From the NCBI RefSeq assembly GCF_001429295.1, contig NZ_LMJL01000008.1, positions 928,232 through 992,231 on the forward strand: a stretch of DNA of 64,000 bases, written 5' to 3'. Source of the stretch: Flavobacterium sp. Root935. GTDB taxonomy: Bacteria; Bacteroidota; Bacteroidia; Flavobacteriales; Flavobacteriaceae. Each line of letters starts with the position of its first letter. The stretch's first letter is position 1. The notes under the pieces are model-generated. The model was not told where the DNA came from, made no database searches, and was given only the letters and a program-made list of their open reading frames with translations. Below are positions 19,612-29,500 of this stretch, one piece after another. The position numbers were made by a program, and so were the translations under genes.

Positions 19612-19760
19612 CGGAATTTTGGCGTTTGGAATTTGAAATTTGGAATTTGAAATTTGGAATTTGAAATTTGGAATTTGGAATTTTGAATTTTGGAATTTTG
19701 AATTTTGGAATTTGAATTTTGAATTTTGAATTTTGGAATTTCAAAAAACTGAAATTTCAA
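19612..19760. repeat. Short-period AT repeat ('ggaatttgaaattt')
   Basis: A stretch in which GGAATTTGAAATTT, GGAATTTTGAATTTT and close variants follow each other about ten times, with period roughly 7-14 nt. It is a low-complexity tract between the palindrome array and tRNA-His. Slippage-prone repeats of this kind vary between strains. An antisense frame exists through it, but its protein is repetitive KFQIPNFKF and not credible. Confidence 0.8.
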
Positions 19761-19800
19761 AAAATTGGAATTTTACTTTTTTTGTTTTAGGCAGAAAACA

Positions 19801-19830
19801 AAAAAAGCCTTGAATTTCTTCAAGGCTTTG
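19801..19830 (-). terminator. Terminator downstream of tRNA-His
   Basis: AAAGCCTTGA pairs with TCAAGGCTTT across a six-base loop. Read on the minus strand it ends in a run of T. It lies just 3' of tRNA-His. Confidence 0.8.
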
Positions 19831-19836
19831 AATCTG

Positions 19837-19911
19837 GGTGGCTGACCGGGTTCGAACCGGCGACCCGCGGCACCACAAACCGCTACTCTAACCAGCTGAG
19901 CTACAACCACC
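19837..19911 (-). tRNA. tRNA-His (anticodon GTG)
   Basis: Minus-strand cloverleaf: acceptor GTGGTTG pairs with CAGCCAC, the D arm has GCTC/GAGT, anticodon stem GCGGT/GCCGC surrounds loop TTGTGGT (anticodon GTG), and T arm GCCGG/CCGGT surrounds TTCGAAC. A G precedes position 1 and faces the discriminator C, the special feature of tRNA-His. The 3' CCA is not encoded. It lies about 65 nt upstream of the start-distal end of bshB1 and has its own terminator. Confidence 0.96.
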
Positions 19912-19976
19912 ATTTTTGCTTAGCGAGTGCAAATATATAACAAAGGTTTACTTCTACAAAGAAAAAAATGAAAAAT

Positions 19977-20693
19977 TTACAACAAATTTTCTAAGCTATT
20001 GACTGCCAAACATCTTTCAACAGTAAAACCTTCGGCAAAATCTTTTCCAACTAATCTTCCTAAGTCCTGAGCGCGGTAATTTAAACTTTCAAAGAAGTTT
20101 TTACTGGTAATTGGCGTAGCGGGTTCTTTCGAATTCGGATCGTAAAATTGTGTTTTATATGCCGAGATCGCTTCTACTTTTTTATTCTCAAAACCTGTAA
20201 TGTCTACTACGAAGTCAGGAGTGATATTTTTCCACTGAATGTAGTGATATACCACTTTAGGTCTCCAAGCTTCTTGTTTCTCGCCATCAATTGACGTTTC
20301 AATTTTCATCAAACCTGATAAAAAGCAAGAATCAGAAACCAACTTACTTCCTTTTCCGTGATCAATATGGCGGTCATCGATTGCATTACACAATACAATT
20401 TCGGGTTTATACTTACGAATCATTTTAATGACTTCTAATTGGTGTTTTTCATCATTCACAAAAAAACCATCACGCATTGCTAAATTTTCACGCACAGCGA
20501 CACCTAAAATCTTTGCGGCATCTTTTGCTTCCTGATCTCTAATTTCTGCAGTTCCACGGGTTCCTAATTCGCCGCGTGTTAAATCTACAATACCCACTTT
20601 TTTTCCAAGTGATACTTCTTTTAAAATTGTTCCCGCACATCCCAATTCTACATCATCTGGATGCGCACCAAAGGCTAATATGTCTAATTTCAT
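19977..20693 (-). CDS. bshB1: Bacillithiol biosynthesis deacetylase BshB1
   Basis: A 238-aa zinc amidase of the LmbE/PIG-L fold. AFGAHPDDVELGCAGT at the N terminus carries the zinc-binding His-Pro-Asp-Asp motif, followed by DLTRGELGTRGTAEIRDQEA and DDRHIDHGKGS with further metal His residues. It removes acetyl from GlcNAc-malate to give GlcN-malate, the second step to bacillithiol. Length and all motifs fit the BshB1 subfamily. It ends the minus-strand gene run that begins with the thioesterase and isochorismate synthase. Confidence 0.93.
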   Translation of the reverse strand: MKLDILAFGAHPDDVELGCAGTILKEVSLGKKVGIVDLTRGELGTRGTAEIRDQEAKDAAKILGVAVRENLAMRDGFFVNDEKHQLEVIKMIRKYKPEIVLCNAIDDRHIDHGKGSKLVSDSCFLSGLMKIETSIDGEKQEAWRPKVVYHYIQWKNITPDFVVDITGFENKKVEAISAYKTQFYDPNSKEPATPITSKNFFESLNYRAQDLGRLVGKDFAEGFTVERCLAVNSLENLL

Positions 20694-20712
20694 TTGTTTT
20701 TTTGTTTGTTTT

Positions 20713-20775
20713 GTTTCAAGTTTCAGGTTTCAGGTTACGTACAGAACGTGAAACTTGAAACTTGAAACCTGAAAC
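20713..20775. repeat. Palindromic repeat, 'gaaacttgaaacctg' type
   Basis: TTTCAAGTTTCAGGTTTCAGG on the left and CCTGAAAC on the right, with an ACGT...ACGT centre, form a long inverted repeat between bshB1 and the isochorismate synthase gene. The right end overlaps the stop codon of the latter. A related fragment is at about 2053-2090. Confidence 0.7.
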
Positions 20776-21839
20776 TATTTTTTCAATACTCTCTTCATCG
20801 TCATCGATTTGTTGACGCTTTCCTCCCATTCTTTTTCTGGAATACTTTCTTTGGTAATACCGCATCCCATATACAAAATGGCTTTGTTTTCCTGAATCTG
20901 CATGCTTCGTAAATTTACAAATAAATCAGAACTTGCATTATTTCCAGCAAAACTGCTGTTTAATTCTCCTAAAAAACCTGTGTAGAAAGTTCTATCATAG
21001 TTTTCATTTTCAATAATAAACGCTTTTGCTTTTTTCTTTGGCAGACCACAAACGGCAGGCGTTGGATGCAATGTATCAATAACCTCCTCTAAAGTGGAGT
21101 TATCATTTAAAACTCCTGAAATATCGGTTTTTATATGCCAGATCGATCCTGCTTTAAGACTGTAAGGTTCAGAAACTACAACCGAAGCCGCAAATTCGCG
21201 AAGTCTTTTTACAATAAAATCGGTTACATACTGCTGTTCGTCTTTTTCTTTCTGCTGCCAGACAATTTCAGTTTCCAAATTATCTTTCTGCGTTCCAGCC
21301 AGAGCCATGGTTTCAAAAACATTCCCATTTGCTTTTAAAAGCTTTTCAGGTGTTGCTCCCATCCAAAGTCCAATTTTTGGATGAAAAAAGCAATAACAAA
21401 AAGTCGCTGGATACAATTGAACCAAATGCTGAAAGGTTTCAACAAAATCAAATTCCGTTAACGGAACTTCTTCGCTTCTTGATAAAACTACTTTTTTAAA
21501 TTCTCCGTTTTTAATGGCATTGATTCCCTGGGCAACCAAATATTCATATTGAAACTTCGCTTCAGGATCAAAATTTAAATCGTCAATTTTAATGGGCTCA
21601 AATGCTGTAACTTCTTTTTCGGAAGTAATAATTTCCGATTCGTTTTCTGGAATTAAAATCAATTGCTTTTCATCAAAAGAAGCAAAAACAAATCCTTTTT
21701 CGCTGTAATCCGAAACGGTGTGCAAAGTATTATTTTGCTGTAAAATCCCAATAAGATCAGTAGTATTGGGTTTAGAATAAAGTACAAATGGTAAATTTTG
21801 CTCTTTATGATTTTTAATTTTTAAGAAAAATGGATTCAT
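20775..21839 (-). CDS. Isochorismate synthase / chorismate-binding enzyme
   Basis: A 354-aa chorismate-utilising enzyme. Conserved parts are VVLSRSEEVPL, GATPEKLL, MALAGTQK, ELKAGSIWHIKTDISG, LHPTPAVCGLPK and TFYTGFLGE. It most likely converts chorismate to isochorismate for menaquinone (MenF-like) because it lacks an aminotransferase partner, but an EntC-like role cannot be excluded by sequence alone. The adjacent hotdog thioesterase may be the menaquinone-pathway thioesterase; the two are 3 nt apart. Confidence 0.85.
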   Translation of the reverse strand: MNPFFLKIKNHKEQNLPFVLYSKPNTTDLIGILQQNNTLHTVSDYSEKGFVFASFDEKQLILIPENESEIITSEKEVTAFEPIKIDDLNFDPEAKFQYEYLVAQGINAIKNGEFKKVVLSRSEEVPLTEFDFVETFQHLVQLYPATFCYCFFHPKIGLWMGATPEKLLKANGNVFETMALAGTQKDNLETEIVWQQKEKDEQQYVTDFIVKRLREFAASVVVSEPYSLKAGSIWHIKTDISGVLNDNSTLEEVIDTLHPTPAVCGLPKKKAKAFIIENENYDRTFYTGFLGELNSSFAGNNASSDLFVNLRSMQIQENKAILYMGCGITKESIPEKEWEESVNKSMTMKRVLKK

Positions 21840-21842
21840 AAT

Positions 21843-22274
21843 TTATTCACTTTTCTTTCTATCCAAAACCATATTCGTCAATTTGCAAAGCGAAATCAAA
21901 TTTCCAGCTTCATCTGTAATTTTAATTTCCCACAAATGAACCGTTCTTCCTTTGTGAATAATTCTGGCTGTACCAAAAACATAACCTTCACGAATACTTT
22001 TTAGGTGATTTGCCGAAATTTCGATACCTCTTACCTCCTGCTCTTTCGGATTAATAAAAAAGAAAGAAGCCGCACTTCCTACACTTTCTGCTAAAGCTAC
22101 AGATGCTCCGCCGTGCAGCAATCCCATTGGCTGGTGAACACTTGGATTTACAGGCATTTTTGCAGTTAAAAAATCTTCTCCGGCGTCGATATATTCAATT
22201 TTCAGCGTTTCCATCAATGTGTTTTTAGAAAACTCATTGCATCGCGCTAAAATCTGCTCTTTTGTATGATTCAT
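21843..22274 (-). CDS. PaaI-type hotdog thioesterase
   Basis: The ATG at 22274 is chosen because the earlier in-frame start (22352) adds a hydrophobic Phe-rich leader not found in the family. The 143-aa protein has the hotdog signature MGLLHGGASVALAESVGSAA, with catalytic region and HGG, then IEISANHLKSIREGYVFG and GRTVHLWEIKI. These fit the PaaI / MenI-like acyl-CoA thioesterases. Because it is immediately upstream (3 nt) of the isochorismate synthase gene, a role in hydrolysing 1,4-dihydroxy-2-naphthoyl-CoA is a reasonable inference. Confidence 0.85.
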   Translation of the reverse strand: MNHTKEQILARCNEFSKNTLMETLKIEYIDAGEDFLTAKMPVNPSVHQPMGLLHGGASVALAESVGSAASFFFINPKEQEVRGIEISANHLKSIREGYVFGTARIIHKGRTVHLWEIKITDEAGNLISLCKLTNMVLDRKKSE

Positions 22275-22469
22275 TAAAATAAACTTTAAAAACGTAAAAT
22301 TAAAGAAAGATAAGACACAAATCGAAAAATCGGATTCTAAATTGAAAATCATTTATGAACTTGTCAGTTTTTTGCTATTTTTACAAAAACTATCAATATA
22401 CATCTGAGGCTGAAATGCAATGTTTTTTTTGCCACAGATTTCACAGATTTAAAGGATTTTAAAAATATA

Positions 22470-22529
22470 GCCACTAATTGCACGAATTTCCGCGAATTAA
22501 ATTTGTGAAAATTCGAGAAATTCGTGGCG
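22470..22529. repeat. 'gccacgaatt' family inverted repeat, second copy
   Basis: GCCACTAATTGCACGAATTTCCGC pairs imperfectly with GAGAAATTCGTGGC. It lies just upstream of the beta-helix lipoprotein gene and shares its core with the copies at 8384-8459 and 30268-30403. Confidence 0.7.
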
Positions 22530-22567
22530 AAAAAAAATTCTTTAATCTGGCAAAAAAAAACATAGAA

Positions 22568-24076
22568 ATGCGTCAATACTTTACAATCTTAATTCTGGGT
22601 TTAATTCTAGCTTTCAGTTCCTGTCGAACTGATTTTGATACTGTTGCCAGCACTGGAGATTTAAAGTTTTCAAAAGACACTGTTTATTTAGATACTGTTT
22701 TTAAAAATATTGGTTCGAGTACTTACCAGCTGAAAGTTTACAACCGAAGTAAAAACGACATTTCGATTCCAATTGTTCAATTCAAAAAAGGTTTAAGCTC
22801 TAAATACCGCATGACCGTTGACGGAATGACCGGCACTAACGGCAAGATTTTTAAAGATGTTACGCTTTTAGCGAAAGACAGTTTGTATATTTTTATAGAA
22901 ACAACGGCCGATATTACAGACACCAACCCGACTGATTTTTTATATACTGATGAAATCCAGTTCGACAGCGGGGCTAATCTTCAGGAAGTAGCTTTAGTTA
23001 CTTTGATCCAAGATGCTGTTTTCTTATATCCAAACCAAAATCCTGATGGAACAAAAGAAAAAATACAAATTGATGGCAAAGATGTTGATGGATTTTATCT
23101 GAGTGAAAATGATGCTGTAAACGGAAACGAATTGATTTTTACCAAACAAAAACCCTACGTAATTTACGGATATGCAGGAGTTCCAGAGAACAAGACCGTA
23201 ACTTTTGAAGCTGGCGCAAGAATCCATTTTCATGCTAATTCTGGTTTATATGTTGGTAACAATGCTTCATTACAGATTAACGGAACAGCCTCAAAAACGG
23301 ATCAATTAGAAAATGAAGTTATTTTTGAAGGAGATCGCTTAGAATCTTTATATTCTGATATTCCTGGACAGTGGAAATCGGTTATATTTTCTAACGGAAG
23401 TTCTAATCATTCGATCAATCATTTGACTTTAAAAAATGCAGTTACTGGATTAGACTTTAAAAATCCATCTAATACGGTTGAAATTAAAAATACGCAGATT
23501 TACAATTGTGTTGAATACGGAATTTTAGCTGAAAACACTCATATTATTGGCGAAAACATCGTAATCAATTATGCTGGTATAGCAAGTTTATCTTGCGTTT
23601 ACGGCGGCAATTATAATTTCACACATTGTACTTTTAATAACAATTGGTCAAACCCTTCGCATTTCGCAGTTACTTTAAGCAATAGTTTAACTGGCAAAAC
23701 TCCTGAAGCAAATGCGTTGACAAATGCAACTTTTAACAACTGCATTATTTACGGTTCTAATTTTAACGAATTGAATTTGAGTAAAAATACAAGCGCTGCT
23801 TTTGTCTATCAGCTCAATAATTGTTTATTGAAATTCGGAAATACCACAAATCCTGATTATCAATTTAAAACCGATACAGAACATTATAACAACATTATTC
23901 TAAATGAAAATCCGAAGTTTTATAATGCTGCTCAGAATAAATTCAATATTGATAAAACTTCTGCCGCTTTCGCGAAAGGGAATCCGGCATATATAATTCC
24001 GCTAGATATTTTAGGAATTACGAGAACTTCTCCACCAGATTTAGGTGCTTATCAGAGTCAAGATTTTCCGAAGTAA
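22568..24076 (+). CDS. Hypothetical lipoprotein, probable right-handed beta-helix
   Basis: The ATG at 22568 gives a clean lipoprotein signal (LILGLILAFSSC, lipidation at the Cys), whereas the earlier frame start at 22478 lies in a repeat. The 502-aa protein has a beta-rich N-terminal part (residues about 20-170) followed by about 250 residues of short periodic segments such as VEIKNTQIYNCVEYGILAEN and ATFNNCIIYG, the pattern of right-handed parallel beta-helix proteins. No catalytic signature was recognised. The surface-exposed role is unknown. Confidence 0.65.
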   Translation: MRQYFTILILGLILAFSSCRTDFDTVASTGDLKFSKDTVYLDTVFKNIGSSTYQLKVYNRSKNDISIPIVQFKKGLSSKYRMTVDGMTGTNGKIFKDVTLLAKDSLYIFIETTADITDTNPTDFLYTDEIQFDSGANLQEVALVTLIQDAVFLYPNQNPDGTKEKIQIDGKDVDGFYLSENDAVNGNELIFTKQKPYVIYGYAGVPENKTVTFEAGARIHFHANSGLYVGNNASLQINGTASKTDQLENEVIFEGDRLESLYSDIPGQWKSVIFSNGSSNHSINHLTLKNAVTGLDFKNPSNTVEIKNTQIYNCVEYGILAENTHIIGENIVINYAGIASLSCVYGGNYNFTHCTFNNNWSNPSHFAVTLSNSLTGKTPEANALTNATFNNCIIYGSNFNELNLSKNTSAAFVYQLNNCLLKFGNTTNPDYQFKTDTEHYNNIILNENPKFYNAAQNKFNIDKTSAAFAKGNPAYIIPLDILGITRTSPPDLGAYQSQDFPK

Positions 24077-24087
24077 CATTTTTAAAC

Positions 24088-24170
24088 CATATAAGTTATA
24101 TAAGAAATTTAAGCTTTTTCTATTAAAGTATATCACAAATACTTTTAAATGAACTTACATAACTTATATG
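24088..24170. repeat. Inverted repeat between the lipoprotein and nuclease genes
   Basis: CATATAAGTTATATAAG (24088-24104) and CTTACATAACTTATATG (24154-24170) are complementary at 16 of 17 positions. It probably forms a stem. The rest of the 24077-24326 gap shows nothing further. Confidence 0.75.
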
Positions 24171-24326
24171 ATTAAAAAACAAATCGTAAGAAAATGTATC
24201 TAAAATTAAAGATCGCTTAACGTATCGCATTCATAAAAGTAGTAGATTTGTTACAATACATTTTTAAACTTCTAAAAATCAGATTTTTAAAATGAATTTA
24301 TTAACCCAAATCTTAACTATTAATTT

Positions 24327-26171
24327 ATGAAAAAAAACTACTTTTTATTCTTATTGATGTTTACCGCTGTTGGTTTTGCTCAAATTCCATCCGGCTACTA
24401 CAACACGGCAACTGGCACAGGTTATACCTTAAAAACTCAATTGTACAACATTATCAAAGGACATACTGATAACGGTTATGCAGGTTTATACACAACCTAC
24501 CAAACATCTGACGTTGACAATTTTTACGAAAACGACGGAACAGTTTTAGACATGTATTCTGAAAATCCATCAGGAACAGATCCTTACAACTACAGTACTG
24601 GAAGCACGCAAAGATGCGGCAGCTATTCTGTAGAAGGCGATTGTTATAACAGAGAACACATTATTCCGCAATCTGTTTTTAATGAGCAGTCTCCAATGGT
24701 TGCCGATGCACATTTTATTACACCAACAGATGGAAAAGTAAACGGAATGCGTTCTAATTACCCACACGGCACTGTAAGTTCTGCTACATATACTTCTCAA
24801 AACGGAAGTAAATTGGGATCAAGTTCAGTATCTGGATATTCTGGAACTGTATTTGAACCTATCAATGCTTTTAAAGGTGATATTGCGAGAATGTATTTTT
24901 ATTTTGCAACCCGTTATGAAAATACAGTTGCAGGTTATTCATATGCTATGTTTGATGGTTCAAGCAATAAAGTTTTTACAACTGCTTTTCTAAATACTTT
25001 ATTAGCCTGGCATGCTCAAGATCCTGTTAGTGCAAGAGAAATTGCTAGAAATAATGCTATTTATGCACGTCAAGGCAATAGAAATCCATACATAGACCAT
25101 CCAGAATATGTAAATCAAATTTGGGGCGGAACATCTTCTACAGATACTCAAGCGCCAACTGCACCTGCTAGTTTGGCTTCAACATCAAAAACTGCAACTT
25201 CAATTACACTTGCTTGGAATACCTCTTCAGATAATGTTGGAGTTAGAGGTTATGATGTTTACGCCAACAGTGCTTTAAAAACAACTGTTACTGGGTTAAC
25301 AGCAACAATTACTGGATTAACAGCTTCTACCACTTATTCTATTTATGTAAAAGCAAAAGATGCAGCTGGAAACACTTCTGCTTCAAGCAATACAATTTCA
25401 GTTACAACCAACAGCAGCGGAACTGGAACAGCAACCGACTTACTTTTCTCTGAATACATTGAAGGTTCTGGAAACAATAAAGCGTTGGAAATTGCCAATA
25501 ATACAGGAAGTTCGGTTAGTTTAGCTGCTTATACGATCAAAAAACAAACTAATGGTGCTGGTTCTTGGAGCACAGGTTTGGCTTTAACGGGAACATTAAC
25601 AACTGGAAGTAAATTTGTAATTGTAAACAGTTCCATTTCTTCAAGCTGTTTTTCTACAAGTTCAGCCAATATTTCGACAACGGCAACTGAATTGACTTTT
25701 AACGGAAATGACGCTGTAGGTTTATTCAAAAACGGAGTACTAATTGATATCATTGGAACTTTTAATGGCGGAACAGCTAATTTTGCTATTGATGTTACTT
25801 TAAGAAGAAAATCTACTGTGACTTCTCCAAGTACAACTTTCAATTTAAGCTCACAATGGGACTCTTATACAACCGACACGTGCGGCAACTTAGCAAGCAA
25901 ACAAGCGCTGCCAATTGAAGAGGAAATTGCTGAAACATCAGAGGATATTGTTATTTTTCCAAATCCGTCAGATGGAAATTTCAATGTTGGTTTAAACAAT
26001 TTTGAATCTCCTTACTCAATAGAAATTATTTCTTTTAATGGACAAAAAGTGTTTGAAAAACAAAATAGTACAGATGCTGTAATTACCGCAGGAAATCTTC
26101 CAAAAGGAATTTATCTAGTTAAAATTGTCAAAGACTCTAAAACTATTATTGAAAAGATAATTATTAACTAA
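24327..26171 (+). CDS. Secreted endonuclease I-family protein with FN3, lamin-tail and T9SS sorting domains
   Basis: A 614-aa modular secreted protein. Order: signal peptide (1-18, ending VGFAQ), endonuclease I/NucM-type nuclease (about 20-270, with NREHIIPQSVF holding the catalytic His), a fibronectin type III domain (about 278-365: APTAPASLASTSKTATSIT), a lamin-tail domain (about 370-490: LLFSEYIEGSGNNKALEI), and a C-terminal T9SS type A sorting domain (about 535-614: IFPNPSDGNFNVGL, GIYLVKIVKDSKTIIEKIIIN). It is predicted to be exported by the type IX system and degrade extracellular DNA or RNA. Confidence 0.9.
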   Translation: MKKNYFLFLLMFTAVGFAQIPSGYYNTATGTGYTLKTQLYNIIKGHTDNGYAGLYTTYQTSDVDNFYENDGTVLDMYSENPSGTDPYNYSTGSTQRCGSYSVEGDCYNREHIIPQSVFNEQSPMVADAHFITPTDGKVNGMRSNYPHGTVSSATYTSQNGSKLGSSSVSGYSGTVFEPINAFKGDIARMYFYFATRYENTVAGYSYAMFDGSSNKVFTTAFLNTLLAWHAQDPVSAREIARNNAIYARQGNRNPYIDHPEYVNQIWGGTSSTDTQAPTAPASLASTSKTATSITLAWNTSSDNVGVRGYDVYANSALKTTVTGLTATITGLTASTTYSIYVKAKDAAGNTSASSNTISVTTNSSGTGTATDLLFSEYIEGSGNNKALEIANNTGSSVSLAAYTIKKQTNGAGSWSTGLALTGTLTTGSKFVIVNSSISSSCFSTSSANISTTATELTFNGNDAVGLFKNGVLIDIIGTFNGGTANFAIDVTLRRKSTVTSPSTTFNLSSQWDSYTTDTCGNLASKQALPIEEEIAETSEDIVIFPNPSDGNFNVGLNNFESPYSIEIISFNGQKVFEKQNSTDAVITAGNLPKGIYLVKIVKDSKTIIEKIIIN

Positions 26172-26187
26172 GTCAGAAAACTATATT

Positions 26188-26242
26188 TTCACGCAGATTT
26201 TACAAAATTAAACCTGTTTAATCACTAAAATCTGCGTGAAAT
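26188..26242. repeat. 16-bp-arm inverted repeat
   Basis: TTTCACGCAGATTTTA and TAAAATCTGCGTGAAA are exact complements, 23 nt apart, just after the nuclease gene. A related half-repeat occurs near 36570. It may terminate the transcript. Confidence 0.8.
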
Positions 26243-26504
26243 AATATACTTCGCAGAACTTTTTCACTTTATAAACTGAAAAAAATCCGCAAAATTTGCA
26301 AAATCTACGAAAAACAAAAGGTTTGGTAATTTTGGATTTTTCGTGGCTCAAAAATTGCCGTCATTTTCATAATCTTCTTGAAATAAAAACCTTTGCAAAA
26401 GACTTTGATTCAAAAAAAGTTTATGACTTTGCATCCATTGTGGTTAAACGAAATCTGCCAGAAAAAAGCAGTTTTACATTTTTTCTAAAGACTTTGTTAT
26501 CAAA

Positions 26505-26536
26505 TTTGCGCTTACTATTTATTTAAACTAAATTTG
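26505..26536 (+). promoter_or_regulatory. Probable purL promoter (TTTG-N20-TAAATTTG)
   Basis: TTTG at 26505-26508 and TAAATTTG at 26529-26536 are 20 nt apart and match the Bacteroidota -33/-7 consensus, TTTG and TAnnTTTG. It lies 30 nt before the purL ATG. Confidence 0.7.
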
Positions 26537-26565
26537 CAGCTCAATACAACAAACTACACATCACA

Positions 26566-29500
26566 ATGATCCATTTCTTTGAAAACCAAAGCAAAACTGT
26601 TTTTGCCGTACAAACGCAAAACGAAATTTCAGCTCAAGACATTTCAAAATTAAACTGGCTATTTGCCGACTCGAATAAGATCGAAAAATCCGCATTGACG
26701 GGTTTTTTTGTTGGTCCACGCGCCACTATGATCACACCTTGGAGCACAAATGCTGTAGAAATCACTCAAAATATGGGTGTTCCGGGCATTATCAGAATTG
26801 AAGAATTTCATCCTGCAACGGAAGATTTTACTGATTTTGATCCGATGCTTTTTCAAAAATTCAATGAATTAGATCAAGAGATTTTTACTATCAACATTCA
26901 GCCGGAACCAATTCTGGAAATTGATGATATTGCAGCTTACAACAAAGTTGAAGGTTTAGCTTTAAGCGAAGAAGAAGTAAATTACTTAAATAATCTTGCT
27001 GCAAAACTTGGAAGAAAATTAACCGATTCTGAGATTTTTGCTTTCTCACAAGCCAATTCAGAACACTGCCGCCACAAAATTTTCAACGGAACTTTTGTAA
27101 TCGATGGTGAAGAAAAAGAGACTTCTCTTTTCAAATTAATTAAAAAAACATCTCAGGAAAATCCTAACGATATCGTGTCTGCTTACAAAGACAACGTTGC
27201 TTTTGTAAAAGGACCAAAAGTGCAGCAGTTTGCACCAAAATCTGCTGACAAACCTGATTTTTACGAAATAAAAGAATTTGATTCTGTTATCTCATTAAAA
27301 GCAGAAACACACAATTTCCCAACAACAGTTGAGCCTTTCAACGGAGCTGCAACAGGTTCTGGAGGAGAAATTCGTGACCGTTTAGCGGGTGGACAAGGTT
27401 CTCTGCCTTTAGCAGGAACTGCTGTTTACATGACTTCATATTCTCGTTTGAACAATGACAGAAAATGGGAAAATGCTCTTGAAGAAAGAAAATGGTTGTA
27501 TCAAACGCCAATGGATATTTTAATCAAAGCTTCAAACGGAGCTTCTGATTTCGGAAATAAATTTGGGCAGCCACTTATTACAGGTTCTGTTTTAACTTTC
27601 GAACATTCAGAAAACGACCGTAAAATTGGTTACGATAAAGTAATCATGCAGGCGGGAGGAATTGGTTACGGAAAATTAGATCAATCTATCAAACAAAAAC
27701 CACAAGAAGGTGATAAAATCGTAATTCTTGGTGGAGAAAATTATAGAATCGGAATGGGTGGTGCTGCGGTTTCATCTGCAGATACTGGTGCTTTCGGTTC
27801 AGGAATCGAGTTGAATGCAATTCAGCGTTCAAACCCTGAAATGCAAAAACGTGCTGCTAACGCCATTCGTGGTTTAGTAGAAAGCGACAATAACCCAATT
27901 GTTTCGATTCACGATCACGGTGCAGGTGGACACTTAAATTGCCTTTCTGAATTAGTGGAAGAAACTGGAGGTTTGATCGATTTAGATAAATTACCAGTTG
28001 GAGACCCAACACTTTCTGCAAAAGAAATTATTGGTAACGAATCTCAGGAAAGAATGGGATTGGTTATTGGTCAAAAAGATATTGATACGTTGCAAAGAAT
28101 TGCCGACAGAGAGCGTTCGCCAATGTATCAGGTTGGAGATGTAACCGGAGATCACCGTTTTACTTTTCAATCACAATCAAATGGTTCAAAACCGATGGAT
28201 TATGCTTTAGAAGATTTCTTCGGAAGTTCTCCAAAAACGGTTATGACAGATAAAACTATCGATAGAAAATATGCTGATGTTGCTTACAACGCAGGGGATT
28301 TCGAAAGTTATTTAAAAGACGTTTTACGTTTAGAAGCTGTTGCCTCAAAAGACTGGTTAACAAACAAAGTGGACCGTTGTGTGGGTGGAAAAGTGGCAAA
28401 ACAACAAAATGCAGGTCCGTTACAATTGCCTTTGAATAATGTTGGAGTTATGGCTTTGGACTATTTAGGAAAAGAAGGAATTGCAACTTCTATTGGGCAC
28501 GCTCCTATTGCTGCGTTAATTGATCCTGTTGCGGGTTCTAGAAATGCAATTGCAGAATCCTTATCAAACATTATCTGGGCACCAATTAAAGATGGTTTAA
28601 AAGGAATTTCACTTTCTGCAAACTGGATGTGGGCTTGTAAAAACGAAGGTGAAGACGCTCGTTTATACGCTGCTGTTGAAGGTTGTTCAGATTTTGCAAT
28701 CGAATTGGGAATCAACATTCCGACAGGAAAAGATTCACTTTCGATGAAACAAAAATATCCAAACGACGAAGTAATCGCGCCGGGAACGGTTATTATTTCT
28801 GCTGGAGGAAACTGTACAGATATCAGAAAAGTAGTTGAGCCAGTTTTACAGAAAAACGGAGATTCTATTTATTATATCAATTTGTCTCAGGATGATTTCA
28901 AATTAGGAGGTTCCTCTTTTGCACAAATTAGAAACACAATCGGAAACGAAACTTCTACTATTAAAGACGCTTCTTTCTTTAAAAATGCTTTTAATACCAT
29001 TCAGGAATTAATCGGCGAAAGCCAGATTTTAGCAGGTCACGATATCGGAAGCGGTGGTTTAATTACTACTCTTTTAGAATTGTGTTTTGCTGATGTGAAT
29101 CTGGGAGCTAAAATTGATTTCTCACCATTCGCAGAAAAAGACTTATTGAAAATTCTTTTCGCAGAAAACATCGGAATTGTTTTCCAAGCTAAATCTGATG
29201 CAGCTGTTGAAGCTAAATTAAACGCGAATAATATCGAATTCTTCAAAATTGGTTCAGTTCAAGAAACTGCCACTTTAGAATTTGCAGATTACAAATTGGA
29301 TATTCCAGCTTACAGAGATGTTTGGTTCGAGACTTCTTATTTATTAGATCAAAAACAATCTAAAAACGGAAGAGCTCAGGCACGTTTTGAAAACTATAAA
29401 AATCAGGTTTTAAATTATACTTTCCCTGCTCACTTTACAGGAAAAAAACCAGAAATCGACAATTCTAAACCAAGACCAAAAGCAGCAATTATCCGCGAGA

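Noticed and set aside
19526..19744. 72-codon minus-strand ORF
   Set aside because: It is a simple repeat translation (KFQIPNFKFQ) with no gene features.
26296..26526. 76-codon ORF before purL
   Set aside because: It overlaps the purL promoter, has unusual composition and lies in repeat remains.
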